A stretch of 64,000 bases of DNA, taken from an uncultured Latescibacterota bacterium. GTDB lineage: Bacteria > Latescibacterota > UBA2968. The stretch lies in NCBI GenBank assembly GCA_951812755.1, contig OX638329.1, positions 4,410,522-4,474,521 of the forward strand. The letters are read 5' to 3'. Under the pieces are notes generated by a model. It saw nothing but the letters and a program-made list of their open reading frames with translations, was not told the DNA's origin and did no database searches. The position numbers were made by a program, and so were the translations under genes. This document shows, piece by piece, positions 25,998 to 35,408 of this stretch (positions within the stretch are counted from its first letter, which is position 1; each line of letters opens with the position of its first letter).

Positions 25998-26834
25998 ATG
26001 GTGAGGTCGAAATTTTTGGCCGACCGATTTTTTGTCGGCCTTTTTTGTGTACTCATGTCGAGTTTAAGCGGTTGCGATTTTCTATTACCGAAAGAAACAG
26101 TCTATGTCACCGTTCCCATTCTGAATTTACGCGAGAAGCCGACAACAAAATCGCAGGTAGTTGAGCGCTTGCAGCGCGGTCGCGAACTGAAGATTTTTGA
26201 AAAAGCCAATCCCTGGTTACGCGTGCGCGCAGATGGTAAAACTGAGGGATGGGTACACGGCAATTATGTCGGAGACGCCGCAGCCGTACGCGCGGCTTTG
26301 CAAAAAGACCTCGCGCGTCGTTCTTCAAGCACGCGGAAAAAGCGCCCCACACCCACAACGCGCCCAACTCAGCCTGCAACTGAACCGCAAGCGACACAAG
26401 AAACCCAGGTAACGCCACCGTCTCCCGGCGCCCTATCCATTGATGGCATGATCGCGGGAATGCCCGATGATCTGATACTGGAAGAAGTGGATCCTCTCGA
26501 GGGACAGCCACGGCATTTCGGCGCAACGGGCAGCGGACAAGTCGTACTGGAGTTCTGGGGGCCAGAAGCCGATCTGTTGCGATCCGAAATTATGGTAACC
26601 GCGCTCAATATATCCGATGCCGACTTGAATCGCAATGCAGCCCTCGTGCGCTTGTTTATCCAAAATGCCGTACCACAATGGCAACGAGACACAACCTGGG
26701 TCGCAAATTTTTTGCGGGAATTGTCGAGCCAAGATGTTGGCACAGGCGGGTTTGACACGCGCAACAAAACCGTCAGATTCCGCTTTATCAAACCCCTGAG
26801 TGCAATTCGCGTAACCATTGAAAAAGCATCTTAA
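25998..26834 (+). CDS. SH3-domain lipoprotein
   Basis: The ATG at 25998 follows GGAGGA at good spacing; a TTG in frame lies just before it. The signal ends in LSGC, a lipobox, so the mature protein is lipid-anchored at about Cys24. Residues 35-90 form a bacterial SH3 module (LNLREKPTTKSQVVERLQRG, GWVHGNYVGD). A Thr/Pro/Gln-rich linker and a C-terminal domain of unknown type follow. SH3 modules of this kind usually bind peptidoglycan. Confidence 0.8.
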   Translation: MVRSKFLADRFFVGLFCVLMSSLSGCDFLLPKETVYVTVPILNLREKPTTKSQVVERLQRGRELKIFEKANPWLRVRADGKTEGWVHGNYVGDAAAVRAALQKDLARRSSSTRKKRPTPTTRPTQPATEPQATQETQVTPPSPGALSIDGMIAGMPDDLILEEVDPLEGQPRHFGATGSGQVVLEFWGPEADLLRSEIMVTALNISDADLNRNAALVRLFIQNAVPQWQRDTTWVANFLRELSSQDVGTGGFDTRNKTVRFRFIKPLSAIRVTIEKAS

Positions 26835-26856
26835 TTAGCGCTCCCCTACCCAAACA

Positions 26857-26888
26857 AAAACGCCGAGAGTTTTCACCCTCGGCGTTTT
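26857..26888. terminator. Bidirectional intrinsic terminator
   Basis: A perfect 11-base-pair stem (AAAACGCCGAG/CTCGGCGTTTT) with a 10-base loop lies between the convergent lipoprotein and dnaK genes. Runs of A before and T after let it serve both strands. Confidence 0.9.
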
Positions 26889-26905
26889 GTTGTCGTATTC
26901 AACCT

Positions 26906-28834
26906 TTACTTCTTCTTATCATCCACAACTTCATATTCAGCATCAACAGTCCCATCGTCGCTTTGTTTGGGACCTCCTGCACCACCACCTGGTGGTGGTT
27001 CTCCTGGCGCACCCTGAGGCGGCGCCTCATCTGCTGAAGCTTGTTGATAGAGTTCACTCGCAACCTGATGCCAGACCTGGGTGAGATTCTCATTGGCCGC
27101 TTTGATCGCGTCAATATTGTCCCCCTTGAGGGCATCTTTGACCTTGTCAACAGCCTCTGTCACTTTGGCCTTTGTTTCATCACTGACCTTGTCGCCCATC
27201 TCTTCCATCTGTTTTTCAGTCTGATGCACCTGCTGCTCGGCCGCATTTTTGATTTCCACAGCCTCGCGTTTCTTCTTGTCTTCGGCAGCATTGGACTGGG
27301 CGTCGTTGACCATTTTATCAATTTCTGCGTCTGACAATCCCGACGAGGCTTCGATGCGAATATTCTGCTCTTTGCCAGTGCCCTTGTCTTTTGCCGAAAC
27401 ATTGAGAATGCCATTTGCATCAATATCAAATGTGACCTCAATTTGCGGCACACCGCGCGGCGCAGGCGGAATGCCATCGAGATGAAACTTGCCAATGGTG
27501 CGGTTATCTAACGCCATATCGCGCTCGCCCTGCAAGACGTGAATCTCTACCGAGGGCTGGCTGTCAGCAGCGGTTGAAAACACTTCGGTCTTCTTTGACG
27601 GAATCGTAGTATTGCGATCAATAAGCCGCGTCATCACGCCGCCGAGCGTTTCGATACCCAGCGAGAGCGGGGTCACGTCGAGCAGCAACACATCGGTCAC
27701 ATCGCCCGAAAGCACACCCGCCTGAATAGCCGCGCCAATAGCGACGACTTCATCGGGATTTACGCCCCTGTTAGGCTCTTTGCCAAAAACTTCCTGCACA
27801 GTTTCCTGTACTTTGGGGATGCGCGTTGAACCGCCCACCAGAATCACCTCATCAATATCAGAAGCCGAAAGACCGGCATCCCGAATAGCCTGCTCACAGG
27901 GCTGCTTGGTGCGCTGGACGAGATCGTCAACCAGTTGCTCAAATCGCGCGCGCGACAAATTGACATTGAGATGCTTGGGACCAGATGCATCGGCCGTGAT
28001 AAACGGCAGATTGATGTCCGTAGATGCGGAAGTCGATAGTTCGCACTTCGCTTTTTCCGCCGCTTCTTTCAGGCGTTGCAAGGCCATGGGGTCCTGGCGC
28101 AAATCCACGCTATTTTCTTTCAAAAATTCCTCAGCCAGAAAGTCAATGACGCGCTGATCAAAATCATCGCCGCCCAAATGGGTATCGCCATTGGTCGATT
28201 TGACTTCAAAGACGCCATCGCCCAGTTCGAGAATAGAAATATCAAACGTACCACCGCCGAGGTCGTAAACCGCGATTTTCTCATCGCTTTTTTTATCCAT
28301 ACCATAAGCCAGTGATGCAGCCGTTGGTTCATTGACGATACGCAACACATCGAGGCCAGCAATTTTGCCAGCATCTTTGGTAGCCTGCCGCTGTGCATCG
28401 TTAAAATATGCAGGAACCGTGACCACAGCCTGAGTAACGGTTTCGCCGAGATAATCTTCAGCGGTTTGCTTCATCTTTTGAAGCACCATCGCCGAAATCT
28501 CGGGCGGAGTATATGTCTTGTCGTCGAGTTGTACAGATGCCAGCCCATTGGCGTCACTCACGATAGTATAGGGCACTTCAGAAATTTCAGTGCTCACCTC
28601 TTCGCGGCGACGCCCCATAAACCGCTTGATAGAATAAATGGTTTTGCCCGGATTGGTCACAGCCTGCCGTTTGGCAACCTGGCCAACGAGGCGCTCCCCA
28701 TCTTGCGCGAATGCAACTACAGAGGGCGTCGTGCGCCCGCCTTCTGAATTTGGAACAACAACCGGGTCGCCGCCTTCCATCACAGCGACACACGAGTTGG
28801 TCGTTCCCAGATCAATGCCTATTACGCTACTCAT
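26906..28834 (-). CDS. dnaK: Molecular chaperone DnaK (Hsp70)
   Basis: A 642-residue Hsp70. It opens [16 protein letters not shown], with [16 protein letters not shown] and [13 protein letters not shown] in the ATPase domain and [20 protein letters not shown] in the substrate domain. The C-terminal tail is Gly/Pro-rich and ends in an acidic [10 protein letters not shown]. It refolds proteins with DnaJ and GrpE, neither of which is in the window. An fmdB-type gene lies 64 bases upstream on the same strand. No CIRCE operator was recognised. Confidence 0.97.
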   Translation of the reverse strand: MSSVIGIDLGTTNSCVAVMEGGDPVVVPNSEGGRTTPSVVAFAQDGERLVGQVAKRQAVTNPGKTIYSIKRFMGRRREEVSTEISEVPYTIVSDANGLASVQLDDKTYTPPEISAMVLQKMKQTAEDYLGETVTQAVVTVPAYFNDAQRQATKDAGKIAGLDVLRIVNEPTAASLAYGMDKKSDEKIAVYDLGGGTFDISILELGDGVFEVKSTNGDTHLGGDDFDQRVIDFLAEEFLKENSVDLRQDPMALQRLKEAAEKAKCELSTSASTDINLPFITADASGPKHLNVNLSRARFEQLVDDLVQRTKQPCEQAIRDAGLSASDIDEVILVGGSTRIPKVQETVQEVFGKEPNRGVNPDEVVAIGAAIQAGVLSGDVTDVLLLDVTPLSLGIETLGGVMTRLIDRNTTIPSKKTEVFSTAADSQPSVEIHVLQGERDMALDNRTIGKFHLDGIPPAPRGVPQIEVTFDIDANGILNVSAKDKGTGKEQNIRIEASSGLSDAEIDKMVNDAQSNAAEDKKKREAVEIKNAAEQQVHQTEKQMEEMGDKVSDETKAKVTEAVDKVKDALKGDNIDAIKAANENLTQVWHQVASELYQQASADEAPPQGAPGEPPPGGGAGGPKQSDDGTVDAEYEVVDDKKK

Positions 28835-28898
28835 GTAGATTCTCCTTGTTTGGCTCCCGTGTCAGAGCACGGGACATGATAGAATATAATTTCCATTT

Positions 28899-29204
28899 TT
28901 ATGCTGCTTTGGTATCCGAACTTTTCGACTCAGAGGTCTTTTTGGTCTCTGATTTCTTCCCATCAGATTTCTTTTCTTTAGATGCTTCTTTGTCCTTCTT
29001 AGCCGCTTCTTTGTATCCATCACTTCGATAATCAGTGATATAAAAACCCGATCCCTTAAAGATCAGGCCTGCACCACCGCTGATAAGACGCTCGACCTTT
29101 TGCTCACCGCATTCGGGACACAGGCGAATGGGATCGGCGGTGATAGAGTGAAAGGCTTCAAATTCGTGTTCGCATGAAGTACAAGCATATTCATAAGTCG
29201 GCAT
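28899..29204 (-). CDS. FmdB-family zinc-ribbon protein
   Basis: A 101-residue protein with an N-terminal zinc ribbon: MPTYEYACTSCEHEFEAF and later CPECGEQ supply four cysteines. ISGGAGLIFKGSGFYITDYR is the conserved second half. The Lys/Ser/Glu-rich tail is low-complexity. Family members are annotated as putative regulators, with no settled function. It may share a transcript with dnaK. Confidence 0.85.
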   Translation of the reverse strand: MPTYEYACTSCEHEFEAFHSITADPIRLCPECGEQKVERLISGGAGLIFKGSGFYITDYRSDGYKEAAKKDKEASKEKKSDGKKSETKKTSESKSSDTKAA

Positions 29205-29512
29205 AACAGATCCTCTGATTTGTATTGGTGGAATTAACAGGTATTCTATAAAGCAATATACATACCATAAAACCCAAAAATTTGTAATTTTATAAAAAAT
29301 AAATATTTATTTTCATTTTGAGATTTGTGCAATTTTGAAAAACTTGCCATACTGTCTGCAATGTTGCCATATTGTCAATACAAGACACAAAAAATAAGGA
29401 GCGCACTGTCATCATGCGCCCCTGTTATTTTTTGTTTTCGGCAGTGGTTACATTGATTCGGGGAGTTTGCAGCAACTGCTCTGAGTAATTCGCGTCTATT
29501 AGTGTAATGCGT
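29205..29512. other. Intergenic AT-rich region
   Basis: This 308-base stretch has no credible gene. It holds the likely fmdB-dnaK promoter region on the minus strand, a short TTGCCATA(C/T)TGTC direct repeat (29345-29376), and the terminator listed separately. Confidence 0.5.
29389..29433 (-). terminator. Terminator downstream of the TPR gene
   Basis: AAAAAATAA and GGAGCGCA pair with TGCGCCCCTG and TTATTTTTT, with minor mismatches, around a short loop. On the minus strand it lies beyond the end of the TPR gene and is followed by a T run. Confidence 0.65.
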
Positions 29513-30103
29513 TCAATTGGACGCACCACTTGCGAGTCCCATACTATCGCAATTGAGATTCAGTCCTATTGCTTTCGCAAAATCTGCCATGGCATGATCG
29601 AGTTCGCGTTTGTCGCCATAAGTCGAATCGCGATTGTAAGAGACGTTTTTTTCTTTTATCAACCGTTCTTCGACTCGTTGTTTGTTGTCGTAAATCAGAT
29701 CGCAATTGTAAGAAATATCGGCATAACTGGGATTGAGTTGTATCGCCCTGTTATGATCTGCGATGGCACGGTCAACCTCGCCTTTGTGGTGGTAAGCCAT
29801 ACCACGATTGTAATAGGCATCGGCATAATCGGGATTCAGTTCTATCACTTTGGTATAGTTTTCAATAGCGAGGTCATGCTCCTTCTGTGAGTGATAAACC
29901 AGGCCGCGCAATAAATAGACACAGAGAGCGAGTTCGCTTCGCTCCCCCTGTGCTTCGACGACGCTTTGGAGTGCCATCAAAAATACGAACCTGTCACCGT
30001 CCTTCTGGTATTCTTCCATGGCGATTTGGAGATGGGCGATTGCCTCCTCGGGATCGGAAAGTTCTTCGATTAAGTAATCGCGGTATTTTCTCATTTTTCT
30101 CAT
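29513..30103 (-). CDS. TPR-repeat protein with antitoxin-like N-terminus
   Basis: The ATG at 30103 lies one base after the sucC stop and gives 196 residues. A longer frame to 30319 overlaps sucC and is rejected. Residues 5-50 (YRDYLIEELSDPEEAIAHLQ, then IAMEEYQKDG) resemble the N-terminus of the HigA2-like addiction-module antidote family. At VVEAQG the protein leaves that family, and TPR units begin (AIENYTKVIELNPDYADAYY). A third and fourth TPR are degenerate (ISYNCDLIYDNK). The chimera is inferred from pattern only. Confidence 0.65.
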   Translation of the reverse strand: MRKMRKYRDYLIEELSDPEEAIAHLQIAMEEYQKDGDRFVFLMALQSVVEAQGERSELALCVYLLRGLVYHSQKEHDLAIENYTKVIELNPDYADAYYNRGMAYHHKGEVDRAIADHNRAIQLNPSYADISYNCDLIYDNKQRVEERLIKEKNVSYNRDSTYGDKRELDHAMADFAKAIGLNLNCDSMGLASGASN

Positions 30104-30104
30104 T

Positions 30105-31271
30105 TTACGCGGCATTTTGAACCGCGTCAACAACAGCCTCGGCGGCTTCCCGAAGCTTGCGAGCAACGGTAAATTCAAGACCCGAATTTTCGAGAATTTG
30201 CGCGCCTTCTTCGGCGTTGGTCCCCTGCAGACGCACCACAAGCGGCACATTGATTTCGATATCTTCAAGCGCGGCAACAACGCCTTCTGCCACGCGGTCA
30301 CAGCGGACAATACCGCCAAAAATATTGATCAGCACAGCTTTGACCGATTCGTCGGACGTGAGAATACGCATCGCATTTTTGACGCGCTCGACATTGGTTC
30401 CCCCGCCAACATCGAGAAAGTTTGCCGGTGACGACCCCGCGTATTTGACAATATCCATCGTAGCCATCGCCAGACCTGCGCCATTGACCATACAGCCGAC
30501 TTCGCCATCGAGTTTGATATAATTGAGATCGTATTTTGAAGCTTCGACTTCGAGCGGGTCTTCCTCGTCAACATCGCGCAATTCATGGATATCCGAATGG
30601 CGATACATCGCACTATCATCAAAGTTCATCTTGGCATCCAAAGCCAGAACCTCACCACTTTTGGACACAACGAGAGGATTGATTTCTGCGAGCGAACAAT
30701 CGGTCTCTTCATAAGCTTTGTAAAGGGCGGAAATAAATGAAACTCCCTGTTTGATTTGATCGCCTTCAAGCCCCAGACCGAGTGCGAGACGCCGCGCCTG
30801 AAAGGGCTGAAGCCCCACGCCTGGATGAACAACCTCTTTGAGAATTTTTTCCGGGGTCGTCGCAGCAACCTCCTCAATGTCCATGCCACCCGCACGGGAA
30901 GCCATAACAACCAGACGCGACTGCGCGCGGTCCAGCACAATACCCAAATATAATTCGCGGTCAATATCCGTCGCATTTTCCACCCAAACGGATTTGACCT
31001 TTTGACCTTCAGAACCCGTTTGCGGGGTAACGAGTTGCATGCCAATAATTTCGGATGCCATTTCTCTGGCTTCGGCAGGATCGGCTGCGAGTTTAATACC
31101 GCCCCCCTTGCCGCGACCACCTGCGTGGATTTGCGCTTTGACAACCACCGCACCACCGAGGTCTTTGGCAATAGCTTCGGCCTCGTCGGGCGTACGAGCA
31201 ACCGCGCCATTGGGCACGGGCACGCCAAAAGATCTGAGAACTTCTTTGGCTTGATATTCGTGAATTTTCAT
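30105..31271 (-). CDS. sucC: Succinate-CoA ligase (ADP-forming) beta subunit
   Basis: A 388-residue ATP-grasp protein. It opens MKIHEYQAKEVLRSFGVPVP, with KAQIHAGGRGKGGGIKLA and the C-terminal ILINIFGGIVRCDRVAEGVV. It makes succinyl-CoA, or ATP from it, in the citric acid cycle as a complex with SucD. SucD is usually the next gene, but here the downstream neighbour is a TPR protein and no sucD is in the window. An AAGGAAC site precedes the ATG. Confidence 0.95.
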   Translation of the reverse strand: MKIHEYQAKEVLRSFGVPVPNGAVARTPDEAEAIAKDLGGAVVVKAQIHAGGRGKGGGIKLAADPAEAREMASEIIGMQLVTPQTGSEGQKVKSVWVENATDIDRELYLGIVLDRAQSRLVVMASRAGGMDIEEVAATTPEKILKEVVHPGVGLQPFQARRLALGLGLEGDQIKQGVSFISALYKAYEETDCSLAEINPLVVSKSGEVLALDAKMNFDDSAMYRHSDIHELRDVDEEDPLEVEASKYDLNYIKLDGEVGCMVNGAGLAMATMDIVKYAGSSPANFLDVGGGTNVERVKNAMRILTSDESVKAVLINIFGGIVRCDRVAEGVVAALEDIEINVPLVVRLQGTNAEEGAQILENSGLEFTVARKLREAAEAVVDAVQNAA

Positions 31272-31306
31272 CTTAGTTCCTTATGTTTATGTTATCCAAT
31301 GCCAAC

Positions 31307-32398
31307 TCAAACAGCGTATTTTTCCAAGACATCTCGATCAATCTCAATGCCCAATCCCGGTGCATCGGGCACGGGCAATTCGCCATCCACAGCCTGGATC
31401 GGATTCACGGCCAACTCCGTTCGCAATCCATTCTCCGTCATATCGTATTCAAACAGAGACGGAATCGGGTTCAACGCATCCGGCGCATCGGGAATAGTAG
31501 CCTGCCAGTGGACAGTCGCCGCCAACCGAATATGACTGCCCCACATATGCGGCAAAACCCGCACATAATTTGCACTCGCCATCACCGCAATATTGCGACA
31601 TTCGCTAAACCCTCCTGCAATGCTGATATCGGGCTGCACAATATCCAGTGCCCGCTGCTGAATCAACTCGCGAAACGCCCAACGCCCGGCCAGCCCTTCT
31701 GCGCCTGCAATGCGTATAGGCAACGCGCCTTTAACCTGCAAATACCCGCGCACATCATCAGTTGGTATCGGCTCTTCATACCAGAACAAATCATTGTGCG
31801 CGATCTTGTGCCCCACATCGATGGCAGTACCCACATCATATCCGCAATTGGCATCCACGGCAAACAACACATCATCGCCTATTGCCTGCCGAACTGCCGC
31901 TACATTTTTCACATCGTAATCCGCGCCAAATCCGATTTTCATTTTCATCGCCGGAAAACCCATATCGACATACCCCTTTGCCTCATCGACAAGTGCCTGT
32001 GTCACATCCGGACGATCTATGCAAAATAACCCGGTAGCATACGCGGGAATCTTATCTCGCACCTTCCCACCCAACAATTGATGCACAGGCATATCGAGAG
32101 CCTTGCCCATCAAATCCCACAGCGCAATATCTATCCCACTGATCGCCTTCGGGCTCACCCCATCATCGGACAACGCCTGATAGATCGCGCCACAATCAAA
32201 CGGACTGCGCCCCACAATATGTGCGTCAATCGCAGATCGATGGACTGCACTTGTCCCCTCACCCCACCCAATCAAGCCATTATCCGTAGCGATCTCCACG
32301 ACTTGCGCCTGTCGGCTCGTGGACCATCCTCTCGAAATCGCAAACTTCTCTCGCAATGGATAGCGCAAATGATATGTTTTTACCTCAGTAATCTTCAT
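31307..32398 (-). CDS. Mandelate racemase/muconate lactonizing enzyme family protein
   Basis: A 363-residue enolase-superfamily protein with both barrel lysines (Lys152 and Lys154 in MKMKIGFG). Metal ligands are Asp182, Glu208 and Glu234, and there is PHMWGSHIR near the C-terminus. Unlike the paralogue at 19654, it keeps the full KxK set, so racemisation or epimerisation is possible. It starts MKITEVKTYHLRYPL. It lies 8 bases upstream of an unrelated sucC promoter region. Confidence 0.85.
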   Translation of the reverse strand: MKITEVKTYHLRYPLREKFAISRGWSTSRQAQVVEIATDNGLIGWGEGTSAVHRSAIDAHIVGRSPFDCGAIYQALSDDGVSPKAISGIDIALWDLMGKALDMPVHQLLGGKVRDKIPAYATGLFCIDRPDVTQALVDEAKGYVDMGFPAMKMKIGFGADYDVKNVAAVRQAIGDDVLFAVDANCGYDVGTAIDVGHKIAHNDLFWYEEPIPTDDVRGYLQVKGALPIRIAGAEGLAGRWAFRELIQQRALDIVQPDISIAGGFSECRNIAVMASANYVRVLPHMWGSHIRLAATVHWQATIPDAPDALNPIPSLFEYDMTENGLRTELAVNPIQAVDGELPVPDAPGLGIEIDRDVLEKYAV

Positions 32399-32408
32399 CT
32401 GACCACTC

Positions 32409-35306
32409 CTACTTCACAAACAAATCATCCAGTGTTACGGGCGTAACCGCGCCGAGGGTCCTCAGACTGTTGAGATCAAATTTGGTTGTATCGCCCATAA
32501 TAGAAATGAGTTTGGGACGTTTAGTAATATGCTGCTTGTGGAAATCGAGCATAATCGGCATCTCAGCCTGGAGAATATGATCAAACCGCTCTTTTCGCGG
32601 ATCGGGCGTCTGGTTGCGATGTTCCCAAATACGCAACACGCCTGGTAACTCGCGATATTTGATCTTGGCGACGCGATAGCGATTGACCACAGAATTTTTG
32701 GCCTCGGCAAAACGCTCGGGCGACTCGGGCAAATCGTCAATCAACTCGGCCAGTGCAGTAACAGCTTCGGAGGTTTTATCGGCCTGGCAGCCAATATATC
32801 CCCACATAACATTCTGATCATTGCTGCGCCTGCCGAGATCATACCGCGCAAACGTAGAATAAGCCAGCGCTCGGGCTTCGCGCAATTCCTGAAACACAAT
32901 GCCCGACATACCCCCGGCAAAATAATCGTTGTAGAGATCGATAGCTGGACGGAGTGCAGTATCGAACGCAACGCCTCCAAACTCGACAAAGACCTGCGAC
33001 TGAGCTGTCTCTTTGTGAAAGAATCGGATTTCGGTTTTGGCCGGCGCGTGAACTGCGAGATGCTCATAACCGGGGGGCGTCTTCCGTTCGCCACTATCAG
33101 AGAGATGTTTTTGCAGTGTCGCAAGAACCTCGTCCAGCGACCTGGAGCCACCGTAAATCAGAGCATGTTCATAGGTCGGCAGGCTGGATATCAAACCGTG
33201 TAATTCTGCAACCGTAAGCTTTTGCAATGCCTCAGAAGAAATGCGGCGTTTGTACGACGAATTGTCGCCATAGCGACTGTAGAAACGCAGGGCATTGCGC
33301 AGAGATCGAGGATCTTTCTTTTGATCTTCGCGTTGCGCGAGGGTGATTTTGACAAGTTCATCGAGCGTGGCCTGATCCGCAGTCGGAGTCTGGACGTATT
33401 TCATCATCAGCGAAAGAGATGCGTCAAAATTTTCATCTAAACCTGAAATACTGATATTGGTCTCATTATCTGATACGCCAATATTGAAATCCGTGCCCAG
33501 TTTGTACCATTCTTTCTTCAGCGCGTCGGGAGACAAATCGCCAGCACCAGATTTATCCATGAGCGATCTGGCCGTGCTGAGTCGATTATCCTGATACGTC
33601 CCCATATCTACGCTCAGCGTAAAAGTGAAGAGGTCGTTGACCGGATTTTTCACATAGTAGAGTTTTACACCATCCCGCACTTGAGCGATGGTGTAGTCTT
33701 TGTCGGTAACAAACACGGGAGAAAGCTCATCAGCAGACATAGCCAATACATCTTTTGCAAATTTGGATTGACGAGTCGGATCAATATCAATTTTGTCGAT
33801 TTTGGGCTTATCGATTTTCGGCAATTCGTGTTGTTCGTCAATGCGATAGCCCGCAACATAGCCCTCGCCAAAATAATGATTGGCTACGCGCATAATATCT
33901 TCTCGCGTGATTTTCTCCATGCGGGCAATTTCAGCCACCTCGTGATCCCATTTGGAAAATCCCAAAAACGCACTGGTCATTTGTCTGACCCGGCTGGGAT
34001 TGGATTCCAAACCCCGTTTTTGATTCTTTTTAAAATCCGTGACAATTGCAGACAGCAGGCTTTCGTCAAATTCCCCGCGTTTGATCATGGCAATTTGATC
34101 CAGCAGAAGTTGCTCAACATCTGCGAGTGTTTGATCTTTTTTTGGGATACCCCACAGATATTGCGCGCCATAGTCGTTGTTTAAATAGGGATAACTACCA
34201 GCGCGTCTCACTGCCTGCTGTTGCACGAGATTGAGATTGATAAGCCCCGCTGTGCGATTGTCCAGGATCATATCAATCAGCTTCAGTGCCTCGGCATCTT
34301 TGTGGCTGCGATGGTTTGTGCGAAAAGCCAGGAGTACGTATTCTTCACCCTGAAATTTGACCGTGACGCGCTCGGCACCTTTGATGGGCGGTTCTTTCCA
34401 TGTTTTGAGCACGGGAATATCTTTGGCTTTCCAAGCTGAGAAATGTTCGTCAATCAGTTGAATTGTCGCGTCGATGTCAATATCGCCAGAAATACTAATC
34501 GCCATATTATTGGGCACGTAATAAGTGTCGTAGAATTGATACATATTTTTGAGCGAGGGATTTTTGAGATGCTCTACCTCGCCAATCGTAGTTTGCTGCC
34601 CGTAGGGATGACTTTTGTACAGGCGTTTGTTCACAGCCTCGCTGATGAGCCAGCCTTTGTTATCCAAAGTGCGGTTCTTTTCCTCATATACCACTTCCAA
34701 TTCGGGTTGGAACAGGCGAAACACGGGATTTTGAAACCGTTCGGACTCAATTTTTGCCCAGTGTTTGAGATAATTGCTGGGCAACCCCACTTTGTACACG
34801 GTTTCTTCGTGCCATGTGTGTGCATTCAAACCACTCTCGCCCATAGCTTTGTAGAGCTTGTCGAGTTCGTTGGGTATAGCGTATTGTGCGGCCCGTTGAG
34901 ACGCTTTGTTGATCTCTGCGTAAATGGCCTTGCGTTTTTCGGGATCGGTTTCTCGGAAGTGATCTTCGTAGAGCGCGATAATGCGATCAATGTGATTTTT
35001 TTCTTTTTTATAATCCAATGTCCCAATATTTTGCGTGCCCTTAAAAAGCATGTGTTCCAAATAATGCGCCAGACCCGTAGATTCGGCGGGGTCGTGTTTG
35101 CTTCCCGCACGCACGGCGATTTCGGCATAAAAACGCGGTTCTTCGTGGTTTTCAGTGAGATAAACTGTAAGGCCATTGTCGAGTTTGTAGATGTGTACAT
35201 CCATCGGATCGTCGGGATTGGGCGCATTAACGCGCGTAATCCCGGCGAAGACAGGTGAAGCGACCAGCGTAAGGGTGAAAAGTGTACAGGCGAATAATTT
35301 GCGCAT
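32409..35306 (-). CDS. M16 family zinc metalloprotease
   Basis: The start at 35306 has AAGGAG and a signal peptide (MRKLFACTLFTLTLVASPVF). The frame's opening at 35405 is not favoured. The mature protein, about 945 residues, has the inverted zinc motif HxxEH at His81-Glu84-His85 and the distal glutamate in ELEVVYEEKN. Two M16 repeats make one clam-like enzyme; the second lacks HxxEH, as in pitrilysin-type proteins. It degrades peptides in the periplasm. Confidence 0.92.
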   Translation of the reverse strand: MRKLFACTLFTLTLVASPVFAGITRVNAPNPDDPMDVHIYKLDNGLTVYLTENHEEPRFYAEIAVRAGSKHDPAESTGLAHYLEHMLFKGTQNIGTLDYKKEKNHIDRIIALYEDHFRETDPEKRKAIYAEINKASQRAAQYAIPNELDKLYKAMGESGLNAHTWHEETVYKVGLPSNYLKHWAKIESERFQNPVFRLFQPELEVVYEEKNRTLDNKGWLISEAVNKRLYKSHPYGQQTTIGEVEHLKNPSLKNMYQFYDTYYVPNNMAISISGDIDIDATIQLIDEHFSAWKAKDIPVLKTWKEPPIKGAERVTVKFQGEEYVLLAFRTNHRSHKDAEALKLIDMILDNRTAGLINLNLVQQQAVRRAGSYPYLNNDYGAQYLWGIPKKDQTLADVEQLLLDQIAMIKRGEFDESLLSAIVTDFKKNQKRGLESNPSRVRQMTSAFLGFSKWDHEVAEIARMEKITREDIMRVANHYFGEGYVAGYRIDEQHELPKIDKPKIDKIDIDPTRQSKFAKDVLAMSADELSPVFVTDKDYTIAQVRDGVKLYYVKNPVNDLFTFTLSVDMGTYQDNRLSTARSLMDKSGAGDLSPDALKKEWYKLGTDFNIGVSDNETNISISGLDENFDASLSLMMKYVQTPTADQATLDELVKITLAQREDQKKDPRSLRNALRFYSRYGDNSSYKRRISSEALQKLTVAELHGLISSLPTYEHALIYGGSRSLDEVLATLQKHLSDSGERKTPPGYEHLAVHAPAKTEIRFFHKETAQSQVFVEFGGVAFDTALRPAIDLYNDYFAGGMSGIVFQELREARALAYSTFARYDLGRRSNDQNVMWGYIGCQADKTSEAVTALAELIDDLPESPERFAEAKNSVVNRYRVAKIKYRELPGVLRIWEHRNQTPDPRKERFDHILQAEMPIMLDFHKQHITKRPKLISIMGDTTKFDLNSLRTLGAVTPVTLDDLFVK

Positions 35307-35408
35307 AATGCACTCCTTTGAAAGTGGATCGCGTTGTGAATTTTGCAGGTCAGATAATTTATCTATTTTTCGATGCCGTGAAAAGCATAAAGGTTTCATT
35401 ATCAATAT

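Noticed and set aside
28835-29512. CIRCE heat-shock operator before dnaK
   Set aside because: No TTAGCACTC-N9-GAGTGCTAA could be seen in the upstream regions.
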